Shown: positions 1 to 6,509 of the stretch, piece after piece
How the letters are laid out: every line of letters starts with the position of its first letter
Numbering within the stretch: the first letter of the stretch is position 1
Source: Desulfofustis sp964433645
Lineage (GTDB): Bacteria; Desulfobacterota; Desulfobulbia; Desulfobulbales; Desulfocapsaceae
DNA length: 20,263 bases
Direction of reading: 5' to 3'
NCBI GenBank assembly: GCA_964433645.1
Contig: CAYSSK010000072.1
Location: 1-20,263, forward strand
Notes under the pieces: model-generated
Told to the model about the DNA's origin: nothing
Seen by the model: only the letters and a program-made list of their open reading frames with translations
The model's database searches: none
Made by a program: the position numbers and the translations under genes

Positions 1-426
1 GGCCTGGTCGAGCTGCTGAAGAAACCGGGACCGGTCACGTTTGGTCAACGGCGGCGGGCCACCCGTCAATTCACCGCTACCTCGCAGATCGGAAAGCAGA
101 TCGCGGGTAGCCAGCGCCGCCCCGATCATGTCGTCGGAAAACGGCCTGCCGGTCGACCCGACCACCAGCGCGCCCTTCTTCAGGCAGCGATCGGCCAGTC
201 CGATATCGGCGGTAACCACGACATCGTCCTCTCCCAGATGTTCGACAATCCAATTGTCGGCCGCATCGCTGCCACTGTCGACAACGATGAGTCTTAGCCA
301 CGGCGCTCCGGGAATACTCATCCAGCTGTTGGCCACCAGGGTCACCGCCAGGCGATAGCGTTCGGCGACACGATACACTTCCTGTTTGACCGGGCAGGCA
401 TCGGCATCAACATAAATATGCAGCAT
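1..426 (-). CDS. DUF188 / YaiI-YqxD (UPF0178) family protein, C-terminus cut by window edge
   Basis: This gene encodes a small cytoplasmic protein of the DUF188 (YaiI/YqxD) family, which has a PIN-like fold; its biochemical role is not firmly established. The start is ATG at 426, preceded six bases upstream by GAAGGAG. The reading frame stays open for 142 codons to the window edge, so only the last few residues are missing (E. coli YaiI is about 152 aa). Family hallmarks are visible: the N-terminal acidic motif IYVDADACPVKQE, the VDSGSDAAD segment, DDVVVTADIGLADRCL in the middle and TGGPPPLTKRDRSRF near the end. The aspartates of DADACP and TADIGLAD would be the metal-binding residues if it acts as a PIN-type nuclease (inference). 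It is transcribed away from the rest of the window and shares the 427-735 gap with the divergent lipoprotein gene. Confidence 0.9.
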   Translation of the reverse strand, partial: MLHIYVDADACPVKQEVYRVAERYRLAVTLVANSWMSIPGAPWLRLIVVDSGSDAADNWIVEHLGEDDVVVTADIGLADRCLKKGALVVGSTGRPFSDDMIGAALATRDLLSDLRGSGELTGGPPPLTKRDRSRFLQQLDQA

Positions 427-735
427 GCAACGCTCCTTCACACCACGCAGGGACCACGATACGACCATGTTACCGGCCAGAGATCGAATTGTCATTGAAT
501 TCATGATCTGAAAGGACAGCTGAGACGGGCGGGTTATCGGTGAAACCGTGCTTCCCCTGTCGTCCATAACCACCCCCGGCCTGATTGGCACCTGAACAGG
601 CCGGCATGGTCTCGGCTTGACTTGTCCCGATCAGTGTCTACTTGTTGTCAGTGATAGAATGTTATTGGGGCCGGCAGACAGCACAACGATATCGCTTGTT
701 GTGACCCCGTCGGCCTTTTTCCAAAGGGAGAGAAC
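427..735. other. Divergent intergenic region with a perfect 8-bp dyad
   Basis: This 309-base gap separates the divergent DUF188 and lipoprotein genes and holds no convincing ORF. The clearest structure is a perfect 8-bp inverted repeat, CCGGCCTG at 576-583 and CAGGCCGG at 597-604, with a 13-base spacer. It has no T-tract, so it is not an obvious terminator and could be an operator or chance. A TTGACT hexamer at 617-622 resembles a -35 box but has no good -10 at 16-18 bases, so I do not call a promoter. Confidence 0.4.
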
Positions 736-1098
736 ATGAAACAGATTGTGCTTGCCGTTGCCGTCGTCTCGTTGCTGATTGCCGCCGGGTGCAGCGACGA
801 AGATAAGGAAACCGTCGCCGAAAAAGCGCAAGAAGCAGTATCGGCCGCCAAGCAGGCGGCTGCCGAGGTAACCGACCGAGCAGCGGAAATCAGCAAGAGC
901 GCGGCATCGGCCACCAAGGACGCTGCAACCGAAGCAAAAGACGAAGCTGCGCGGATCGGCGAAGAGGCTGCATCAACCGCCAAGAAGGTCGCCGGCGAGG
1001 TCAAGGACAAAGCCGTCCAAGTCACTGAGGACGCTGCTTCGGCCGTCGACAAAGCAGCCACTGAGGTCAAAGACAAAGCTGCGGATACGAAGCAGTGA
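736..1098 (+). CDS. Small lipoprotein with 22-residue amphipathic repeats
   Basis: This is a predicted lipoprotein of 120 aa. The start ATG follows AAAGGGAGAGAAC, a good ribosome binding site. Residues 1-18 form a classical lipoprotein signal (positive MK, hydrophobic core, lipobox LIAAGC) with the lipidated cysteine at position 19. The rest is almost only Ala, Lys, Glu, Asp, Thr, Ser and Val and should form one long amphipathic helix or coiled coil. From residue 43 it shows a strict 22-residue period (two 11-mers): AEVTDRA at 43, TEAKDEA at 65, GEVKDKA at 87 and TEVKDKA at 109. This resembles LEA group 3 and apolipoprotein repeats, which suggests surface or envelope binding or a desiccation/osmotic role (inference). 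No enzymatic domain is visible. The gloA gene starts 14 bases downstream, so co-transcription is likely. The exact function is unknown. Confidence 0.85.
   Translation: MKQIVLAVAVVSLLIAAGCSDEDKETVAEKAQEAVSAAKQAAAEVTDRAAEISKSAASATKDAATEAKDEAARIGEEAASTAKKVAGEVKDKAVQVTEDAASAVDKAATEVKDKAADTKQ
862..1095 (+). repeat. In-frame 66-bp tandem repeats encoding 22-mers
   Basis: There are three full 66-base units (862-927, 928-993, 994-1059) and one partial unit (1060-1095), aligned by the encoded xEVKDKA-like motif at residues 43, 65, 87 and 109. The repeats are clear at protein level and diverged at nucleotide level. This points to old duplications kept for their helical periodicity rather than recent slippage. 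Confidence 0.75.
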
Positions 1099-1112
1099 GG
1101 AGACACATCTGC

Positions 1113-1532
1113 ATGAAATTTCTGCACACCATGATCCGGGTCAAGGATCTCGATCAGTCAATTGATTTTTTCACCAACAAACTCGGTCTCGTGGAAACGA
1201 GGAGAAAGGATTTCGAGCAGGGTCGCTTCACGCTGGTTTTTCTGGCAACGGCTCCCGGAGAAACGGAAATCGAATTGACCTATAACTGGGATCAGACAGA
1301 CGACTATACCGTCGGCAACAACTTCGGGCACCTCGCCTTCAGCGTGGAAAATATCTACGATTACTGCCAGATGTTGATGGACAAAGGGATAACGATCCTC
1401 CGGCCGCCGCGCGACGGCCGCATGGCCTTCATCCGTACGCCTGATCAGATTTCCATCGAGTTGCTTCAGCAGGGCGACAATCTTCCGGTCACCGAGCCGT
1501 GGGCATCGATGGAAAATAAAGGCCAGTGGTAA
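1113..1532 (+). CDS. gloA: Lactoylglutathione lyase (glyoxalase I)
   Basis: Glyoxalase I isomerises the hemithioacetal of methylglyoxal and glutathione to S-lactoylglutathione in the cytoplasm, a methylglyoxal detoxification step. The 139-aa protein closely follows the E. coli GloA pattern (HTMLRV..., IELTYNW, GHIALSV, YKIELI): here HTMIRVKDLDQSIDFF, EIELTYNW, FGHLAFSV and ISIELL. The four metal ligands are present at His5, Glu54, His73 and Glu116, and the short length suggests the Ni/Co class of bacterial enzymes. I chose the ATG at 1113 because it gives the conserved MKFLHT start and has AGGAGA about nine bases upstream. A GTG at 1095 would add six unconserved residues and overlap the lipoprotein stop. 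The next gene, gshA, makes the glutathione precursor, so the pair is functionally coherent. Confidence 0.95.
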   Translation: MKFLHTMIRVKDLDQSIDFFTNKLGLVETRRKDFEQGRFTLVFLATAPGETEIELTYNWDQTDDYTVGNNFGHLAFSVENIYDYCQMLMDKGITILRPPRDGRMAFIRTPDQISIELLQQGDNLPVTEPWASMENKGQW

Positions 1533-1604
1533 GCTGAATCAGCTCCCCCCCGCGCCCGCCGAAGCGACTTCGATCAAACAGCCTCCGTGCCACAGCACCG
1601 CTCA

Positions 1605-3206
1605 ATGATGTCTAAAGACCGGCCAGCACAGCCCGACCGCCTGTCCCGCCTGCTCGAGCATGGCGCAGCCGATCTGCTCAGCGGCGGCAATATCGGTATC
1701 GAGAAGGAAAGCCTGCGGATCGGCCGGGACGGGATGATCGCCCAGACGCCGCATCCCGCGGCGCTCGGTTCGGCGCTGACGCACCCGCACATCACCACCG
1801 ATTATTCCGAAGCCCTGCTCGAATTCATCACCCCGCCGTTTATCGATTGCAACGAGACCCTGCACTACCTGTGCGACATTCACCGCTTCGTCTACGAACA
1901 GCTCGACGACGGTGAGCTGCTGCTGGCAGCGAGCATGCCATGCGGCTTCGACAGTGACGAGAGCATCCCGATCGCCGAATACGGCTCTTCAAATATCGGC
2001 CGGATGAAGCATATCTATCGCCGTGGACTCTGGCATCGATACGGACGCACCATGCAGTCCATCGCCGGTATCCATTTCAATTATTCGGTACCGGACCGGC
2101 TCTGGCACCTGCTCTACCAGATGGAAAACAGTCCGCTGGAGTTGCATGAGTTCATCTCTGCGGGCTATTTTTCGCTGATCCGGAACCTGCAACGACGGGG
2201 CTGGCTCATCCTCTACCTGTTCGGCTGCTCGTCCGCCGTCTGCAAGCGGTTTTTCAGCAACCGCCCGGAATTGATGAACGGGTTCGACGAATTCGACGCT
2301 CATACCGTCTATCACCCCTGGGCGACATCTCTGCGCATGAGCGATATCGGCTACAAGAGCGACAACCAGGCAACCCTTGATATCAATCACAACTCCCTGC
2401 CGGATTATATCGCCGCGCTCGACCGCGCCACGAAAACCCCGTTTCCGCCCTACCAGGATATCGGAGTCAAGGTGGGAGGCGAATACCGCCAGCTCAACAG
2501 CAATATCCTGCAGATCGAGAACGAATTTTATTGCATCGTTCGCCCCAAGCAAATCGCCGCCTCGGGCGAGAAGCCATCATTGGCCCTGCAGCGCCGCGGG
2601 GTCCGCTATGTCGAGCTGCGCTCGCTGGATCTGGACCCGTTCTGCCCGGTCGGCATCAGCCGGCAGACAGCCCGCTTCGTCGAGGCTCTGCTGCTCTCCT
2701 GCCTGCTTGAGCCGAGTCCGCTGACCACCGGCGAAGAACGACGCGCCAACAACGCCAACCTGCTGACCGTAGCCCGGCGGGGTCGGGAACCGGGACTGCA
2801 GCTGACAACGGCGGGGAAAACGATCCCTCTCAGAGAATGGGCGGAACGAATTTTTGCCGAAATGGAACCGGTCTGCGCCCTGCTCGATGGCGCCGACCGC
2901 GACGCCCCCTACACCGTCAGCCTCAGCCAACAACGCAAGGCTCTGAGCGATCCGGAGCGGACGCCTTCGGCGGCCATGCTCCGGTATATGCGAGACAGGA
3001 ACTGCTCCTATGCCGCCTTTGCGCTGGAGTTATCCGCCGAGCATGAACGATATTTCCGCAGCCGCCGACTCGATTCCGCGCGAAGAGAAGCTTTCCGGAA
3101 AATGGCCGAACATTCGCACCTCCGGCAGAAAGAGCTGGAAGCCAACGACGACCTGTCGTTTGACGACTTTCTGAAGAGTTATTTTTCGCCCGCCGAACCG
3201 GTGTGA
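1605..3206 (+). CDS. gshA: Glutamate-cysteine ligase, proteobacterial GshA type
   Basis: This enzyme joins L-glutamate and L-cysteine with ATP to gamma-glutamylcysteine, the first step of glutathione synthesis. At about 533 aa it fits the E. coli-type family (518 aa). Recognisable blocks are GIEKESLRIGRDG near the N-terminus, ALGSALTHPHITTDYSEALLEFITP, SMPCGF, AGIHFNYS, CSSAVCKRF, the segment LRMSDIGYKS, GVRYVELRSLDLDPFCPVGI and NANLLTVARRGR. The start is uncertain: ATG at 1605 (or the adjacent ATG at 1608) is taken because it leaves the usual short N-terminal extension. GTG at 1587 is in frame, and none of these has a strong Shine-Dalgarno sequence. The 72-base gap after gloA holds two tiny hairpins but no terminator, so gloA and gshA may be co-transcribed. 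No gshB is in the window. Confidence 0.95.
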   Translation: MMSKDRPAQPDRLSRLLEHGAADLLSGGNIGIEKESLRIGRDGMIAQTPHPAALGSALTHPHITTDYSEALLEFITPPFIDCNETLHYLCDIHRFVYEQLDDGELLLAASMPCGFDSDESIPIAEYGSSNIGRMKHIYRRGLWHRYGRTMQSIAGIHFNYSVPDRLWHLLYQMENSPLELHEFISAGYFSLIRNLQRRGWLILYLFGCSSAVCKRFFSNRPELMNGFDEFDAHTVYHPWATSLRMSDIGYKSDNQATLDINHNSLPDYIAALDRATKTPFPPYQDIGVKVGGEYRQLNSNILQIENEFYCIVRPKQIAASGEKPSLALQRRGVRYVELRSLDLDPFCPVGISRQTARFVEALLLSCLLEPSPLTTGEERRANNANLLTVARRGREPGLQLTTAGKTIPLREWAERIFAEMEPVCALLDGADRDAPYTVSLSQQRKALSDPERTPSAAMLRYMRDRNCSYAAFALELSAEHERYFRSRRLDSARREAFRKMAEHSHLRQKELEANDDLSFDDFLKSYFSPAEPV

Positions 3207-3212
3207 TTCGCG

Positions 3213-3234
3213 CCGCCGCAGCAGGCGGTTTGTC
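3213..3234 (+). terminator. Possible weak terminator after gshA
   Basis: CCGCC (3213-3217) pairs with GGCGG (3224-3228) across a six-base loop, followed by TTTGTC, starting seven bases after the gshA stop. The stem is short and the T-tract poor. The position between convergent genes is right, but the call is weak. Confidence 0.35.
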
Positions 3235-3314
3235 AAGGTTCCCGCGGGCCTCTCGCCCCGGCACGGCACCCCGGTCTGGAAAGGGCGCGGCTTCCGTCAT
3301 ACGGCCAGCACAGC

Positions 3315-3659
3315 TCAGATGACCAGAAGCTTCTCGTCTTTTTGCAAAATTTCAGTAAGCGGCTTGCCCCAGTAGATCACCTCGACCCCGAGATTCTCGA
3401 GCAGTTCCGCCGCGCCCAACTGGTCAGCACAGGCTTTGCAGGCCGAGACACGGATCCCGGCACCGATCGCTTCCCTGACCATGGCCTGCACCTGTTCGTC
3501 CTCCCCCACCAGTTTGGCCGCCGCCCCCCAGATGATCAGAGTCACCCGCTCCCACCAGCCATAGGCGAGTGCATTCACCGTGTACATGAAGACCATCTTG
3601 TCGGCGGTAATCCGGTTGTCGCTGGTCCAGAGAACATAGAGGTGTTTCTTGTCGCTCAT
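3315..3659 (-). CDS. DsrE family protein
   Basis: This encodes a 114-aa cytoplasmic protein of the DsrE/DsrF-like family, a group of small folds that includes persulfide carriers and sulfur relay subunits. The start ATG at 3659 has GGAGATGTG just upstream; longer upstream extensions in the frame lack family similarity. Visible family features are the N-terminal strand LYVLWTSDN, an internal VTLIIWGAAAKL strand and the segment GAGIRVSACKACADQLG. The last contains Cys74 and Cys77 (CKAC); Cys77 is placed near where many DsrE-type proteins have their active cysteine. The ending GVEVIYWGKPLTEILQKDEKLLVI matches the family's final strand-helix-strand. It stands alone, convergent with gshA. A sulfur-transfer function is inference from the family and the cysteines, and no sulfur-oxidation genes are nearby. 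Confidence 0.85.
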   Translation of the reverse strand: MSDKKHLYVLWTSDNRITADKMVFMYTVNALAYGWWERVTLIIWGAAAKLVGEDEQVQAMVREAIGAGIRVSACKACADQLGAAELLENLGVEVIYWGKPLTEILQKDEKLLVI

Positions 3660-3687
3660 CACATCTCCGTTTACGGGTCTTATCTGA

Positions 3688-3861
3688 TCACGCACCGGCA
3701 GCGTGCTTGACGGCCAGCTGCCGGCCCCTTGCTTCCGTCGGCAGAGAGAACCGGAAGGCGGTACCATCCGCAGCGGACGTGGTGAACCGAACACTGCCAC
3801 CGAGGATGGTCTCGCCAAGAAACTTCATTGGTGAGAACTGTATCGAGCACGAATATCGCAT
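3688..3861 (-). pseudogene. Remnant of a histidine-kinase-type ATPase C-terminus
   Basis: A short open frame of 57 codons reads MRYSCSIQFSPMKFLGETIL then GGSVRFTTSAADGTAFRFSL and PTEARGR. The pattern G-E-x-I-L-G-G-S-V-x-F-x-T-S-x-x-x-G-T-x-F-x-F-x-L-P is the end of the HATPase_c fold, with the GG...GTxFxFxLP G2-box region typical of sensor histidine kinases. No N-box, G1 box, H-box or PAS domain is found upstream in any frame, because the frame closes at a TGA at 3862-3864. I therefore read it as the 3' scrap of a deleted sensor kinase gene lying directly upstream of the DsrE gene. It has no good ribosome binding site. A functional micro-protein cannot be excluded but seems unlikely. Confidence 0.55.
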
Positions 3862-3977
3862 TCATACCATAAAAAATAGCTATCCGGTTTCGGCGCTACC
3901 CCATGACCGGACGTCACGACAAAGGATGAAAAGCCTCGCCAAAGCCGGCAGGACCGGTTGACTGCGTCGCAGTGAAA

Positions 3978-4658
3978 TCAACGGATCGCGGCGGCGAGAT
4001 CGGCCCCGAGCCGTCCCGCCCGGTCAAGGACATCGCCCCGCTTCTTGACCCGGGCCCGATCAAATATGCCGAAGACCGCCAGCTCCCCGACGATCTCATA
4101 CCCCAATGCCTCGAGCGGCAGGCGCATCGCCGGCAGGGCAAACCCCATGTCCCTTTCATCCTCCTGCTCGCAGACCGCCGCCAGGACGGCTTTGCGCCCC
4201 TGACCGGCAAGACTGCTCGACCAGCCGCGCGGCCGCTCATCGTCAAATCGATAGAAGCAATAGAGACGATCGATAAAGGCCTTCATCCATGAGGTCAGGT
4301 TGTAGTTATGGGTCGGCGACACCAGCACCAGAGCCTGTGCAACGGCAACGGATGGATAGATCACCGTCATCCCGTCCCGCAGGCCGGTACAGATCCCCGC
4401 GGTTCTGCATTGCTCGCAGCCGATGCATCCCTGGAATTGATAATCACGCAGATGCAAAGCCTCGGTGGCCAGATCGGCAGACGCCGCTCCCGCAAGAATC
4501 GAGGCCAGCAGGATATCGGAATTACCCCCGTGTCGGGGGCTGCCGCCAATACCTGCAACCTGAGGTTCCGGAGGATGCTGCAGCAACTCCCGGCACAGGT
4601 TATGAACAGATGAATTCATAACAATCTCGTCCCGGCGTATCATAGCTCGGTGCCCCAT
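3978..4658 (-). CDS. Flavodoxin-family / NADPH-dependent FMN reductase-like protein
   Basis: This is a predicted soluble FMN-binding oxidoreductase of the flavodoxin-like (WrbA/iron-sulfur flavoprotein) superfamily, 226 aa from the ATG at 4658. The phosphate-binding loop VAGIGGSPRHGGNSDILL lies at about residues 34-51. It is followed by a cysteine motif C78-x2-C81-x2-C84-x5-C90, which in this family is often a redox-active cysteine set or, in iron-sulfur flavoproteins, a cluster ligand set. The isoalloxazine-side loop SPTHNYNLTSWMKAFIDR is at 114-131. The natural partner is unknown. In-frame ATGs at 4643 and 4619 are also possible starts; the last has GGGACGAG before it and still keeps the whole domain. 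The stop of the upstream fusion gene lies only 17 bases away, so the two are probably one transcript. Confidence 0.85.
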   Translation of the reverse strand: MGHRAMIRRDEIVMNSSVHNLCRELLQHPPEPQVAGIGGSPRHGGNSDILLASILAGAASADLATEALHLRDYQFQGCIGCEQCRTAGICTGLRDGMTVIYPSVAVAQALVLVSPTHNYNLTSWMKAFIDRLYCFYRFDDERPRGWSSSLAGQGRKAVLAAVCEQEDERDMGFALPAMRLPLEALGYEIVGELAVFGIFDRARVKKRGDVLDRAGRLGADLAAAIR

Positions 4659-4675
4659 CCATCAACGCCGGCCGG

Positions 4676-5638
4676 TTATGCGGCGTTTGCTCTGCACCGC
4701 TCGATAAAAGCGGCAACGATGGGACCATGGGTCATGGAGATCAGGTGCCCGCCGTCGACAATCAGTTCGCCGTCATCTTTCGGCGGCAGGATGACCTTGT
4801 CCTTCTGCCCATGAATCCGGCAGACCGCGCCGCGATAACCGGATCGACCTTCCCAGCGAAAAATGGCCCGGCACATCGCGGTAACAAAGCGGCTGTCGGC
4901 CCGCTCGAACATTGCCAGCTGCTCACTGTTGTGGTGCTCGTTGATCTTACCGGCCACGGCCTGGGCCATCCTGATCGGCGTATAGTCGGTAAGACGGCTC
5001 AGCTTATGCAGGACCGGATTGACCTCGCTCGGCGTCGTAGCGCTGCCGATCAGAATGACCGTGCGATTACCGACGATCTTGGCAATCTCCAGAGCCACCA
5101 TACCACCGAGGGAGGCGCCGCCGACCACCATATCGCAATCGATAGCGCGTTCTTCGATCACCCGCCGGGCCACTGCGGTCAGCGTTTCTTCCCCGTTATA
5201 GACAGGCCAGCCGGCGATGGTGAACCGGTGCAGGTGGGCATAGTCCCGGCTCGGATACATCGCCGCATCCGCGCCGAGGCCGGGCAGCAGCAGGGTCTTC
5301 ATCGTGTCGCCGGCCTCCTGACGCGGCGCCAGGCAGTTCCAGCATTGGGCGAACTGGCCCTCGCACTCTGCACCGCATGAACGGCACACCCAGGACGGCC
5401 CGGAAGAGACGGGCCGACGCTGCTGCCGTTCGTAGTCGGCAATAATCGCTCGAGCCGCCTGATACTGTTCACCGTCGCGGATCCAGACGGTTGGCGCTGT
5501 TTCCGTGGTAATCGGCACCCCGCCCTGAGCGGCGGACAAAGACTCGCCCCGAATCTCGCAGGCAATTCCCTGCTCTTCCAGCAACCCTTTGACATAATAC
5601 GCCTCAGGGGGATGTTGTGCCGAATAGGCGCGCTTCAT
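4676..5638 (-). CDS. DUF2007 - zinc ribbon - alpha/beta hydrolase fusion protein
   Basis: One uninterrupted 320-aa frame joins three parts. Residues 1-75 match DUF2007 (putative signal-transducing domain): the AYSAQHPPEAYYVKGLLEEQ start and the VWIRDGEQYQAARAII segment. Residues 84-103 form a zinc ribbon with C85-x2-C88 and C99-x2-C102. From residue 113 (MKTLLLPGLGADAAMYP) an alpha/beta-hydrolase fold follows, with nucleophile elbow GASLGG (Ser176), probable acid Asp280 in HGQKDKVI and probable His298 in GGH, a credible esterase/lipase-type triad. The substrate is unknown. The start ATG at 5638 has GGGAAGTACG before it. An internal ATG at 5302, preceded by AGGAGG at an 11-base distance, could make the hydrolase alone. 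Hydrolases and DUF2007-ribbon proteins usually stand alone, so the fusion is notable. Confidence 0.85.
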   Translation of the reverse strand: MKRAYSAQHPPEAYYVKGLLEEQGIACEIRGESLSAAQGGVPITTETAPTVWIRDGEQYQAARAIIADYERQQRRPVSSGPSWVCRSCGAECEGQFAQCWNCLAPRQEAGDTMKTLLLPGLGADAAMYPSRDYAHLHRFTIAGWPVYNGEETLTAVARRVIEERAIDCDMVVGGASLGGMVALEIAKIVGNRTVILIGSATTPSEVNPVLHKLSRLTDYTPIRMAQAVAGKINEHHNSEQLAMFERADSRFVTAMCRAIFRWEGRSGYRGAVCRIHGQKDKVILPPKDDGELIVDGGHLISMTHGPIVAAFIERCRANAA

Positions 5639-5836
5639 CGTACTTCCCGCTCACGTCCTGCCCCACCGTCGGGCAGTGCGATCATGTTTGGCATACATCT
5701 CCGTCTGCCCCGGTTATACCATGACTGAGCACAACCGGCGTCATTTTCCACCTGCCTGTTGTGTCATCCATCCCTCTCTTCCGTTTCTCTTATGGCGGCT
5801 GTCGGAAAACAGGCAAACCCTATCTCACCGTTGGGT

Positions 5837-6289
5837 TCAGGGCGTCACCGCCGCCTCGGCAATTCCGGCAAGCGCCATGCTCAGATTTTCGATGACCGGG
5901 CACCGGGCGACACCATGTCGTTGCCCGAGATACACTGGATCGTTGTAGCCGAGCCAGACCTGACCTGACTCGTCTTCCCACACCAGGGCTTTCAACGGGA
6001 GATCGATTGCTACCGACTGGGTACATTCCATAAATGGAGTGCCGCCCTGCGGATTTCCGAAGATGATCACTTCGGTCGGCCGCAGCGTTGCACCGATCGT
6101 TGCCGCACCGGCGGCATGATCAATACGGGCAAAGACATTGAGACCACGCTCGATGACGATCTCTTCAAGCCGGTCCATGGTTGCCGGGGCGCTGCGCGGG
6201 CTCTTCAGGGAAATCAGGCCATCGGCGGCAGAGGCGATCGTAGCGAAGACCAGACCGGTAATCAGAATTATTAAGCGTATGATATTCAT
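5837..6289 (-). CDS. Exported DUF302 family protein
   Basis: This encodes a 150-aa protein with an N-terminal signal peptide (NIIRLIILITGLVFATIASA, cleavage likely near residue 22) followed by a DUF302 domain. The domain signature is unusually clear: RIDHAAGAATIGATLRPTEV, IFGNPQGGTPFM, SVAIDLPLKALVWED, VWLGYNDPVYL and the final RHG motif. DUF302 proteins are small periplasmic or cytoplasmic proteins of unknown biochemical role, sometimes proposed to bind cofactors or heme. The start ATG at 6289 follows AAAGGAGATATGGT, an excellent ribosome binding site. It lies downstream of the osmoprotectant binding-protein gene in the same direction, but a 220-base hairpin-rich gap separates them, so it probably has its own promoter. 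Confidence 0.92.
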   Translation of the reverse strand: MNIIRLIILITGLVFATIASAADGLISLKSPRSAPATMDRLEEIVIERGLNVFARIDHAAGAATIGATLRPTEVIIFGNPQGGTPFMECTQSVAIDLPLKALVWEDESGQVWLGYNDPVYLGQRHGVARCPVIENLSMALAGIAEAAVTP

Positions 6290-6335
6290 ACCATATCTCC
6301 TTTCAAATCAGTTCTCAATTGTCTGTACAGCACAA

Positions 6336-6397
6336 CAGGAAAAAGGGGCATTTTCCTGCTGCAATCCCGGAGATGGTCTCCATCGTGCCGGGATTGC
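6336..6397. repeat. Two consecutive hairpins in the gap before the DUF302 gene
   Basis: CAGGAAAA (6336-6343) and TTTTCCTG (6351-6358) form a perfect 8-bp dyad. Directly beside it, GCAATCCCGG (6361-6370) and CCGGGATTGC (6388-6397) form a perfect 10-bp stem, and its loop holds a further perfect hairpin, GATGG (6372-6376) with CCATC (6380-6384). Neither ends in a T-tract on either strand. A structured RNA or leader element is possible. Confidence 0.55.
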
Positions 6398-6430
6398 CGC
6401 GGCAGGCCATTGCTCCGGATAAAGCGGCAA

Positions 6431-6471
6431 GGGGCGGAAAGAGGCACCTGGCGGCGGCCTCTTCTCGCCCC
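6431..6471 (-). terminator. Long hairpin downstream of the osmoprotectant operon
   Basis: Arms 6431-6445 and 6457-6471 are 15 bases each and pair with two mismatches (GGGGCG and AAGAGGC blocks perfect) across an 11-base loop. The hairpin starts 39 bases after the binding-protein stop on the minus strand. The following bases, TTGCCGCTTTATCC, are only moderately T-rich. It is probably the transcript end or a 3' stabilising structure of the ABC operon. Confidence 0.55.
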
Positions 6472-6509
6472 TGTTTATTCGAACATTCGCAAGGATGTCC
6501 GGACGTGGT

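Noticed and set aside
576..604. 8-bp inverted repeat as a terminator
   Set aside because: No T-tract on either side and it lies between two divergent start sites, so termination makes no sense there; kept only as a possible operator.
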